A stretch of DNA of 12,342 nucleotides from a bacterium (Candidatus Ratteibacteria) CG_4_9_14_3_um_filter_41_21 (GTDB taxonomy: Bacteria; Ratteibacteria; UBA8468). Numbering within the stretch: position 1 is the stretch's first letter; each line of letters starts with the position of its first letter. The notes below the pieces were generated by a model, which ran no database searches, was not told the DNA's origin, and worked only from the letters and a program-made list of their open reading frames with translations. The position numbers and the translations under genes are program-made. The stretch spans positions 1 through 12,342 of the forward strand of contig PFWI01000025.1 in the NCBI GenBank assembly GCA_002791075.1, read 5' to 3'. Of this stretch, positions 6,810-12,312 are shown one piece after another.

Positions 6810-8246
6810 ATGCTTTCGAAAGGATGGATTAAGAAATTATTCAAAGAAATAAGCACCTGGGTTGAAGAAGGAATCATTGAACCCAATCAGGCTGATAAAA
6901 TCAAGGATAGATATTCCCGGCAATTGGAATATAATAGATTGGTTTCATCAATATTTATCCTCGGTTCTATTTTGATAGGGGCGGGTATTATTCTTTTTAT
7001 AGCTTCAAACTGGCAACATCTCGGGAAACTTGTTAAAATAGGTTTAGTTTTTTCTTTCGTTTTAGGTTTCAACCTGTTAGGTTACCACTTTCGTTTTGAA
7101 AAAAGTAATCATCCGAAACTTGGCGAACCACTGCTTTTCTTGGGAGCAATTTCTTTTGGTGCGGGTATATGGCTAATTGCCCAGATTTTTCAAATTCCAT
7201 ATAATTATGCCAACGGTTTTCTCTTCTGGATTATCGGCATTTTGCCGGTAATATTTTTATTGTATGGAATTTCAAAGTTCCCCCTCACCTTATATCCTCT
7301 CCCCGAGGGGAGAGGGAGGGGTGAGGGGGCTAATTTATTGCGTTCTAAATCCGTTTTAGTCCTGACTTCATTGCTCTTGCCGGTCTGGTTAAGTGTTTTT
7401 ATAGCTAATAATCTTTCCAATCCTGTCTATCCCTTCTTCTTGCTTCTCGCTATTATTATTTATCTTGTTTATCGGGAAAGGCAAAAAGCATCTTTATTCA
7501 TCAGTATAATCGGCGTAAGCATCTGGCTTACGCATTATCTTTACCTGCAACAACCCGCGATAACGGATTATTTTTCAATAAATATGCAATTGCTCTATGG
7601 CAATCTCTTTATCGCCTATGGTTTTATCTTGTATTTCCTGGGGATGCTGCATCGTCGGGGAAAGTTCGGAGGCTTTTCTATTATTTACAAGGCGCTGGCA
7701 ATGCTTTTTATCTTTATTAATAATTACTCGCTGACATTCGCTCACCACTACGCAGAATTATTCCATCCCGGAAAAGCGCAGGAGGTTGTTTATCTGCCTT
7801 TAGCGTTTCTAATCATTTACGCACTCTATCTTTTATCCGGAATAATAATTTCAAAACATCTTTTTAAGTCCCGAAATAGCGAAGAAAAGAAAGAGGCGGG
7901 AATTATTTTCCCGTTTTTGATTCTGCAGATTATTTTGATGCATTTTGGGCCATTAGGCGAGAACTTTGTTTCGATATCTTACAATATCCTATTTTTTGCT
8001 GAGATTATCGCATTTTTATATTTAGGTTATCTTTTACGGCAAGAATCTATCTTCAGATTGTCGCTCGGCGCTTTTGCCTTAAATACATTAACCAGGTACT
8101 TTGATACCTTCTGGAAGATTTTTCCCCGTTCCATTTTCTTTATCATCGGCGGGTTAATCTTAATTTTTGGCGGAATGTATATGGAAAAAAAGAGAAAGAG
8201 TGTTGAAAAAAGTATGAAAGAAAAGTTGGCAGAGGAAAGGGGATGA
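6810..8246 (+). CDS. DUF2157-domain polytopic membrane protein
   Basis: The 478-residue protein has a soluble, helical N-terminus (residues 1-45, ending in EGIIEPNQADKIKDRY, a typical DUF2157 opening) followed by many hydrophobic segments. FILGSILIGAGIILFIASNWQ, at about residues 48-68, is the family's best-conserved membrane segment. I count roughly twelve membrane helices. The function of DUF2157 proteins is unknown. They are commonly encoded next to GDYXXLXY proteins, exactly as here, where the next gene overlaps by four bases (ATGA). Residues about 158-174 (PLTLYPLPEGRGRGEGA) do not belong to the family pattern and come from an inserted G/C-rich palindrome in a loop between two helices. 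The frame and all later helices continue undisturbed. An AAGGAA lies before the ATG, and pdxJ ends 7 bases upstream. Confidence 0.82.
   Translation: MLSKGWIKKLFKEISTWVEEGIIEPNQADKIKDRYSRQLEYNRLVSSIFILGSILIGAGIILFIASNWQHLGKLVKIGLVFSFVLGFNLLGYHFRFEKSNHPKLGEPLLFLGAISFGAGIWLIAQIFQIPYNYANGFLFWIIGILPVIFLLYGISKFPLTLYPLPEGRGRGEGANLLRSKSVLVLTSLLLPVWLSVFIANNLSNPVYPFFLLLAIIIYLVYRERQKASLFISIIGVSIWLTHYLYLQQPAITDYFSINMQLLYGNLFIAYGFILYFLGMLHRRGKFGGFSIIYKALAMLFIFINNYSLTFAHHYAELFHPGKAQEVVYLPLAFLIIYALYLLSGIIISKHLFKSRNSEEKKEAGIIFPFLILQIILMHFGPLGENFVSISYNILFFAEIIAFLYLGYLLRQESIFRLSLGAFALNTLTRYFDTFWKIFPRSIFFIIGGLILIFGGMYMEKKRKSVEKSMKEKLAEERG
7280..7329 (+). repeat. G/C-rich palindrome inserted in frame in the DUF2157 gene
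   Basis: Ten-base arms ccccctcacc (7280-7289) and ggtgaggggg (7320-7329) are exact reverse complements. An inner pair, cctctcccc (7296-7304) and ggggagagg (7307-7315), extends the fold. The stretch stands out sharply from the AT-rich gene around it. It encodes PLTLYPLPEGRGRGEG in frame. Similar C-rich/G-rich palindromes are scattered through many bacterial genomes and are often translated as PLTL-S/Y-PLPEGRG-like peptides in annotated proteins. It has no sequence kinship with the pdxJ element, so it is a different family. Confidence 0.85.
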
Positions 8247-8800
8247 ATAAAAAGATTACTTTTGTTTCGATAATCATAATACAGTTAATCTTTCTCGGTG
8301 GAATGGCGCTCTTCCATACCTTAGAGTTTAGCAGAGCAACCAAAATCTTGCTTGAGACAGAACCGGTAGACCCTTTTAGCGTATTTAGAGGCAGGTATAT
8401 TAATCTTAATTACAAGATATCAACAATCCCTGCCACTCTATTTAAAGACTGCATCCCTCGCAGTTTAGAATCTAATGATTACGTTTACGTTGTTCTAAAG
8501 AAAAAAGAAAAATTTTGGGAACCGATTGCAGCTTACAAAAATAGACCGGAAAATACAAATTTTACTTTTCTAAGAGGTAAAGTTTACTATTCTTACTCAC
8601 ACAATATAAGAATCAAGTATGGTATAGAATCTTTCTTTTTAAGCGAGGAATCTGCCGACGAAATAGAGCGGGAAAGAATCAATGCCGCTCGGCAAGCCGG
8701 AGCAGAAAACCGGAATCCACTTGCCGTAGAAGTAGCGGTAACAAAAGAGGGGAGAGGCTATCCTGTAAAGCTGTTTTGGAGAGATAAAGAATATCGCTAA
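8243..8800 (+). CDS. GDYXXLXY-domain membrane-anchored protein
   Basis: The 185-residue product starts with one hydrophobic anchor (about residues 5-24: ITFVSIIIIQLIFLGGMALF). The rest is predicted to lie outside the cytoplasm. The segment LLETEPVDPFSVFRGRYINLNY (in part residues 36-57) matches the family pattern around the naming motif, with Gly50-Arg51-Tyr52-x-x-Leu55-x-Tyr57. The usual aspartate is replaced by arginine. Members are of unknown function but are regularly paired with DUF2157 and DUF4401 membrane proteins. Here the start overlaps the DUF2157 stop (ATGA) and AGAGGAAAGGGG gives a good ribosome binding site. No separate DUF4401 gene is present. The family call rests on this motif and on context. 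Confidence 0.75.
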   Translation: MNKKITFVSIIIIQLIFLGGMALFHTLEFSRATKILLETEPVDPFSVFRGRYINLNYKISTIPATLFKDCIPRSLESNDYVYVVLKKKEKFWEPIAAYKNRPENTNFTFLRGKVYYSYSHNIRIKYGIESFFLSEESADEIERERINAARQAGAENRNPLAVEVAVTKEGRGYPVKLFWRDKEYR

Positions 8801-8847
8801 TTTCCGAATATCTTGATGGTGTAAGAATTTTAAAAGGAGAAGAGAAA

Positions 8848-9177
8848 ATGTTGATTGATAGTAAAGTTAGGGTAATTTGCCGAAGAGTGTTTAAGGATGC
8901 TTCTGTCCAGATTATTCGCGGTATCGTGGTAGAAGAGACTGATATCTATTTGAAAATAGAAGGAAAACTCTATCAGCAGACCATTAGTGAGAATACCGGA
9001 AGGAAGGTTGAAAAACCTGTTGACAAGGAGAATAAAACCATTTTTGTTCCTTTCCATTCCATAAGGTTTGGGGAGATAATTGAGGAAGGAACAGAGTCTG
9101 ACATTCTTGACCGGGAGGCGAAGAAGGAAAAACCACTCTCTAAAACCGAAATCAAAGAAGAGGACGGAATTCTCTAA
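8848..9177 (+). CDS. Small hypothetical protein, possibly Sm-like beta-barrel
   Basis: I do not recognise a named family for this 109-residue protein. Residues 1-80 alternate short beta-like stretches (SKVRVICRRVF, IIRGIVVEETDIYLKIEG, TIFVPFHSIRFGEI). The order VRGIVVEExDxYLxIxG followed by a polar insert and IPxxSIRxxEI is reminiscent of Sm/Lsm or Hfq-like RNA-binding folds, which is only an inference. Residues 82-109 are charged and probably disordered. There is no signal peptide or membrane segment. AAGGAGAAGAG just upstream is a strong ribosome binding site, and the ORF has codon use like its neighbours, so it is probably a real gene. It lies 47 bases after the GDYXXLXY gene and may be the last gene of the operon. 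Confidence 0.6.
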   Translation: MLIDSKVRVICRRVFKDASVQIIRGIVVEETDIYLKIEGKLYQQTISENTGRKVEKPVDKENKTIFVPFHSIRFGEIIEEGTESDILDREAKKEKPLSKTEIKEEDGIL

Positions 9178-9253
9178 AAATATCTATTTCAAATTTTTAT
9201 CATAGTGAATCTTGTCTGCTGAACTTTTATCTTGTCCTGGTATCTATCCATAA

Positions 9254-9535
9254 ACGGCTGCCTCTTGCAGTGGAAATGTAATTGAATCTATATTCGGTGA
9301 TACCGGTGATGATACTGTAGCCTTGAATGCTTTAAGCGGGGATATCACCGATATCTCTATTGAAAACGTACAAAGCCGGGTAGTGGATAGTGGTAATAAT
9401 ATTCGGTTATTATGCGGAAATGGATTTAGCCTTAAAAATGTTCGTATTAATGGAGTAATGGGGCTATCGGGTAGGGAGAATAGCGGGAAACGAATCTATC
9501 AGAACCTTTATAAAAAGCGGAAAGGAGAATAATTA
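9254..9535 (+). pseudogene. Remnant of a right-handed beta-helix (GH28 / pectate-lyase-like) protein
   Basis: The open frame from 9254 to the TAA at 9530-9532 encodes SGNVIESIFGDTGDDTVALNAL, then ITDISIENV, NNIRLLCGNGF and LKNVRINGVMG. GDTGDDTVAL followed by regularly spaced ISIENV / VRLL / VRINGV rungs is the pattern of parallel beta-helix polysaccharide-degrading enzymes such as glycoside hydrolase family 28 relatives. Full-length relatives have several hundred residues; only about 60-70 survive. The frame is closed upstream by a TAA at 9251-9253. The only start candidates (such as TTG at 9323) lack a ribosome binding site and fall inside the conserved core. The end turns into low-similarity KRIYQNLYKKRKGE just before the next gene. 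I take it as a gene fragment left by deletion. The stretch 9178-9253 shows nothing else. Confidence 0.6.
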
Positions 9536-9955
9536 ATGGATGAATGTATTTTCTGTAAGATTGCCAGCCATAGCATACCTGCCTATGTAGTTTCAGAGAA
9601 TGACGAGGTTATGGCATTCGCGGATATCAACCCGGCAACAAAGGGGCATATCCTGGTAATTCCGAAAAGCCATGCCACCAACTTATTTGATATAGAGGAG
9701 GCTTCATTTATTAAGGTGCTTTCTCTGGCTAAGAGAATTGCCAGAGTGATGCCGGAAGTTCTCGGCTGTTCCGGAATAAACCTGTTTCATTCTGCCGGGA
9801 AAATTGCCTGGCAGGAGGTAATGCATTTCCACCTCCATATTGTTCCCCGCTACCGCAGAGAGGAATTGCAAAGACCTTTTGTTTCCACTCCCGCCAACAA
9901 GACAGAATTAAAAGAGATTGCCTTAAGATTAAGCCGGAAACTCAGTAATAAATAA
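9536..9955 (+). CDS. HIT-family (histidine triad) nucleotide hydrolase
   Basis: This 139-residue cytosolic protein belongs to the HIT superfamily, which cleaves purine nucleoside phosphoramidates or dinucleoside polyphosphates through a covalent nucleotidyl-histidine. The triad is HFHLHIV with His97, His99 and His101; His99 is the expected nucleophile. The N-terminus CIFCKI and the block VMAFADINPATKGHILVIPKSH are standard for the Hint/Fhit-like branch. Between SAGKIAWQEVMHFH the usual G-Q-x-V pattern is kept as WQEV. Length is normal. AAAGGAG lies about 10 bases upstream of the ATG. The gene sits just after a degraded gene and converges with a minus-strand transporter gene 31 bases downstream, so it is probably transcribed separately from that. 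No clear terminator hairpin is seen in the gap. Confidence 0.93.
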   Translation: MDECIFCKIASHSIPAYVVSENDEVMAFADINPATKGHILVIPKSHATNLFDIEEASFIKVLSLAKRIARVMPEVLGCSGINLFHSAGKIAWQEVMHFHLHIVPRYRREELQRPFVSTPANKTELKEIALRLSRKLSNK

Positions 9956-9986
9956 AGTTGTTTTCGGGTTCGATACCTGTGGTGCG

Positions 9987-10742
9987 TTATTTCATCAGTA
10001 ATCCTATTCCGGCTAAGAGGGTAATGCCATAGATAACGTAACTGAATATCTTTCCTGAAATTCTTTTATTCAGCCAGGCTCCTAACAAGGTTCCTCCTAT
10101 TACCCAGGGTATCAGGCGAATACTTTCTAAAATTGTCTTCCGGGTAATGATATTACCGGCAATGTAAGGAATTAACTTGGCGCTGTTTCCGACAAAGAAG
10201 TAGAGAAGAGCGGTGCCCACAAAGACTCGTTTTTCCAATTTCTGAGGAAGAAGAAAGAGTAATATAATCGGTCCAGCCGTATGGGCGAGGGTAGAGGTAA
10301 CGCCGGCGATTATTCCCACAGTTACCCCATGCCATATTCTGGGTTTATAAGCAACTGGATTGACTTTGCGGCGAACTTTCAACTGAACGTATAGCTGAAT
10401 CAGCACAATAACAACACAGATAACCCCGATGAATACACGTAACGTTCTTTCTCCATCGGTCAGTAATCCAAACTTCTTTAAGAGCAAAGAACCGATGCCT
10501 ATGCCCAGAATACAGCCCGGAATAAGCATTGAGAGGTTACGGAAATTCTGCGTCCTGGGATAATGTAAGAGAGAAAAGATATCCCCGGTGATTAATAAAG
10601 GAAGCAGCACCCCTAACATCCGGGTTGGAGAGATGGCGATGGTCATCAAAGGGACTGCCAGTATAGCTATGCCGGCTCCAAAACCCGCTTTAGAGACGCC
10701 CACAAGTATACTTGCAATCCAGCAGAGTAATGTAGAAGTCAT
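9987..10742 (-). CDS. TauE/SafE-family (sulfite exporter-like) membrane transporter
   Basis: The 251-residue protein has about eight membrane helices arranged as two similar halves, each opening with a glycine-rich stretch: VGVSKAGFGAGIAILAVPLM near the N-terminus and VGIIAGVTSTLAHTAGPIILLFLL around residues 143-166. The first motif, G-x-x-K-x-G-x-G-x-G, is the family signature. TauE/SafE proteins export small anions, notably sulfite, sulfoacetate or related organosulfur compounds, but specificity cannot be assigned here. It is the only minus-strand gene in the window. It converges with the HIT gene and diverges from mutM. I see no good Shine-Dalgarno before the ATG at 10742; no better in-frame start is evident because the first motif begins close to it. 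No sulfur-metabolism gene is nearby. Confidence 0.87.
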   Translation of the reverse strand: MTSTLLCWIASILVGVSKAGFGAGIAILAVPLMTIAISPTRMLGVLLPLLITGDIFSLLHYPRTQNFRNLSMLIPGCILGIGIGSLLLKKFGLLTDGERTLRVFIGVICVVIVLIQLYVQLKVRRKVNPVAYKPRIWHGVTVGIIAGVTSTLAHTAGPIILLFLLPQKLEKRVFVGTALLYFFVGNSAKLIPYIAGNIITRKTILESIRLIPWVIGGTLLGAWLNKRISGKIFSYVIYGITLLAGIGLLMK

Positions 10743-10750
10743 ATCAGTTT

Positions 10751-10779
10751 TTGATAGTCTATCACAATAAAACTAATAA
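10751..10779 (+). promoter_or_regulatory. Candidate sigma-70 promoter for mutM
   Basis: TTGATA (10751-10756) and TAATAA (10774-10779) are separated by 17 bases, giving a start point near 10786 and an untranslated leader of about 60 bases. A second possibility is an extended -10, TGG-TAAAAT at 10812-10820, without a good -35. Both lie in the divergent gap between tauE and mutM. Confidence 0.4.
10752..10764. promoter_or_regulatory. 13-base perfect dyad, possible operator between tauE and mutM
   Basis: TGATAG-T-CTATCA is a perfect inverted repeat with a one-base centre. It lies 10 bases upstream of the tauE start and overlaps the proposed -35 of mutM, a position where a dimeric regulator could act on either gene. 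AT-rich dyads of this length can also arise by chance, and no known regulator's consensus is evident. Confidence 0.3.
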
Positions 10780-10844
10780 AGGAAAATTTTTGGAAATGAT
10801 TCCTGAATCCGTGGTAAAATTGATTGGAATTTCAAGGAGGGATA

Positions 10845-11648
10845 ATGCCGGAATTACCTGAGGTGGAAACGATTAAGCGGCAGTTGAAAAGAGATATCCT
10901 AAATAAAAAGATAAAAGAGATTATCGTAATAAAAAACAAATTAATCAAAGGAACCTCCCCGCAAACTTTCAAATCAAAAGTTGAAGGAAAATCTATCCGG
11001 GATGTCTCAAGAAGAGGCAAAGTTTTAATCATAAAACTGGAAGAAGACTTATTCCTTATTTTTCACTTAAAAATCAGCGGCTGGCTTGTCCTGAGTGAAA
11101 AGATAGAAAAATTCTCTGCCGTTGCCTTTAGATTTGAGGATAATAAACTATTGAATTTTTGCGACACCCGGTTATTCGGGGAAATCCGGCTCATTGATGA
11201 TTGGAGAAAATTCCCTTTCCTCAAAGAGATGGGACCGGAGCCCCTGGACTTAAATAGAAAACAATTCGTAGAACTCTTTGAGAAGAAAAAAGGAAAAATA
11301 AAGCCCCTTTTGATGGAGCAGAAATTTTTAGCCGGAATAGGCAATATCTACGCCCAGGAATCTCTTTTTTGCGCGGGGATTCACCCGGAGCGAAAAGTAG
11401 AGAGGATTAAAAAAGAAGAACTGGAAAAGATTTATCTCTGCCTTATTTCCATCTTAAAAGAAGCGATAAAAAAGAAAGGCACTTCGGCAGATACCTACCG
11501 GCAGATTAATGGGGAAGATGGCTCATATCTTCCTTTCCTGAAAGTCTATCAACGCGATAGAAAACCCTGCCTTAAATGCAAAACCCCAATAAAAAGAGAA
11601 GTTGTCGGGGGAAGAGGGACCTGCTTTTGCCCCCACTGCCAGAGATAA
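10845..11648 (+). CDS. mutM: Formamidopyrimidine-DNA glycosylase (Fpg/MutM)
   Basis: The enzyme removes oxidised purines such as 8-oxoguanine from DNA and nicks the resulting site. The mature N-terminus is PELPEVE, where Pro2 is the Schiff-base nucleophile and Glu3 the acid, so the start must be the ATG at 10845. AAGGAGGG lies just before it, and upstream in-frame codons would run through this site. Lys59 in RRGKVLI matches the conserved DNA-contacting lysine. The helix-two-turn-helix is in KPLLMEQKFLAGIGNIYAQE, and the zinc finger is Cys242-x2-Cys245-x16-Cys262-x2-Cys265 at the very end. At 267 residues it is full length. It is preceded by a divergent transporter gene and may be co-transcribed with the metallopeptidase downstream, although a hairpin-rich repeat lies between. 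Confidence 0.96.
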   Translation: MPELPEVETIKRQLKRDILNKKIKEIIVIKNKLIKGTSPQTFKSKVEGKSIRDVSRRGKVLIIKLEEDLFLIFHLKISGWLVLSEKIEKFSAVAFRFEDNKLLNFCDTRLFGEIRLIDDWRKFPFLKEMGPEPLDLNRKQFVELFEKKKGKIKPLLMEQKFLAGIGNIYAQESLFCAGIHPERKVERIKKEELEKIYLCLISILKEAIKKKGTSADTYRQINGEDGSYLPFLKVYQRDRKPCLKCKTPIKREVVGGRGTCFCPHCQR

Positions 11649-11659
11649 AAATGTTTAAG

Positions 11660-11734
11660 ATTGTGGGAGACATCTCCTGATGTCGATGGACTGGAGACCT
11701 TTCCCACAATGTAGTGCGAACCTTTCAGGTTCGC
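11660..11734 (+). repeat. Palindromic repeat block between mutM and the metallopeptidase gene
   Basis: An outer 9-base stem, attgtggga (11660-11668) with tcccacaat (11702-11710), encloses gacatc-tcct-gatgtc (11669-11684). Five bases on comes a second hairpin, gcgaacct-ttc-aggttcgc (11716-11734), with an 8-base perfect stem. There is no T-run after either, so they are not ordinary intrinsic terminators. The block is exactly 75 bases if counted from arm to arm. Its second hairpin lies inside the proposed start of the next gene. I interpret it as one or two dispersed palindromic elements; a structured leader RNA is the alternative. Confidence 0.65.
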
Positions 11735-12121
11735 TTTGAAATTCCATACAATAAATTTAGATTGGAAAAGAAAAGATTTGAAAAACTTGTGGCCGAGGCT
11801 ATTGAGACTCTCCCGGAGAAATTTCAAAAGAAGATACAAAATCTCAATGTAGCGGTAGAGGATGAGCCTTCCGATGAGATTCTTCGGCAACAAGGAATAG
11901 GACAAAGCAATACTCTGCTGGGATTGTATCACGGCGTTCCTCTGAAAAATAGAGGTGTGAGTTATACCAACGTCCTTCCCGATAAGATAATTATCTATCA
12001 GAAGCCTATCGAAAGATTATGCCGGGACGAAAACGAAATAAAGGAGAAGGTCAGGGAAGTTTTTAGGCATGAACTCGGACATCATTTTGGTATGAGTGAA
12101 CAGGATTTGCGCTCGATTTAA
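11714..12121 (+). CDS. Zincin-like metallopeptidase family protein, start disturbed
   Basis: This short protein (135 residues from the GTG at 11714) belongs to the small zincin-like metallopeptidase family of unknown substrate (PF06262 type). The core matches well: FEKLVAEAIETLPEKF, then NLNVAVEDEPSDE, NTLLGLYHGVPLKNRGVSYT, LPDKIIIYQKPIERLC and the zinc site HELGHHFGMSEQDL. His119, Glu120 and His123 form the HExxH site. Family members usually begin just before the FEKLVAEA helix, so residues 1-12 (RTFQVRFEIPY) look foreign; the first part is encoded by a hairpin repeat. Neither GTG 11714 nor TTG 11762 has a Shine-Dalgarno. An ATG at 11651 is in the same frame but is cut off by a TGA at 11678 inside the repeat block. 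The gene may be poorly translated or in early decay, although the body is intact. Confidence 0.75.
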   Translation: MRTFQVRFEIPYNKFRLEKKRFEKLVAEAIETLPEKFQKKIQNLNVAVEDEPSDEILRQQGIGQSNTLLGLYHGVPLKNRGVSYTNVLPDKIIIYQKPIERLCRDENEIKEKVREVFRHELGHHFGMSEQDLRSI

Positions 12122-12128
12122 TCAACAC

Positions 12129-12158
12129 TTGACTTTTGAATATTTCTGGGGATATAAT
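12129..12158 (+). promoter_or_regulatory. Strong-looking sigma-70 promoter for the last gene
   Basis: TTGACT (12129-12134) and a perfect TATAAT (12153-12158) are 18 bases apart. The expected start point is about 12164-12166. That leaves only 3-5 bases before the ATG at 12169, so any transcript would be almost leaderless. Alternatively AGG at 12160-12162 serves as a ribosome binding site for a longer transcript. Confidence 0.6.
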
Positions 12159-12168
12159 CAGGATGGAA

Positions 12169-12312
12169 ATGAATAATAAGGAAAAAGGGAGCTTACCATT
12201 ACCTGAGATATTGGCTATCAATATCTGCGATCAAATTATTCGTGATAAAAATACCAAGAACTTAACCACAAAGCCACCAAGACTCAAAGAGCACCAAGAA
12301 AAACTAAAATAG
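12169..12312 (+). pseudogene. Truncated DUF6941-like gene start running into repeat DNA
   Basis: The 47-codon frame begins MNNKEKGSLPLPEILAINI and continues CDQIIRDKNTKNL. PEILAxxxCDxxIRDxxTxK is, from memory, the opening of DUF6941-type proteins of about 130-150 residues, which would then continue with SLIGLF or similar. Here the match stops at about position 12263 and the frame goes on as TTKPPRLKEHQEKLK into a low-complexity repeat before a TAG at 12310-12312. So the gene keeps its promoter and first 30 or so codons but has lost its body to an insertion or rearrangement. An ATG at 12163 in the same frame is a less likely start. It could instead be a real tiny protein, but the tail is plainly repeat-derived. 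Family assignment is tentative. Confidence 0.5.

Noticed and set aside
9323..9532. Independent 69-residue gene starting at TTG 9323
   Set aside because: There is no ribosome binding site, and the beta-helix similarity extends upstream of the TTG; it is better described as part of a larger remnant.
9965..9979. tRNA T-arm-like sequence cgggttcgatacctg between the HIT and tauE genes
   Set aside because: Only a 4-base stem with a wobble pair forms, and there is no acceptor, anticodon or D arm around it, so a tRNA gene or remnant is not supported.
10824..10844. Seven-codon upstream extension of mutM
   Set aside because: It would run through the Shine-Dalgarno sequence, and the enzyme needs proline at position 2 after initiator Met, which fixes the ATG at 10845.
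11660..11740. Intrinsic terminator after mutM
   Set aside because: The stems are strong enough, but no run of T follows either hairpin; a repeat element fits better.
11549..11932. 127-residue minus-strand ORF across the mutM end and metallopeptidase start
   Set aside because: It is a shadow of two well-supported plus-strand genes and the hairpin repeat, with no recognisable motif or ribosome binding site.
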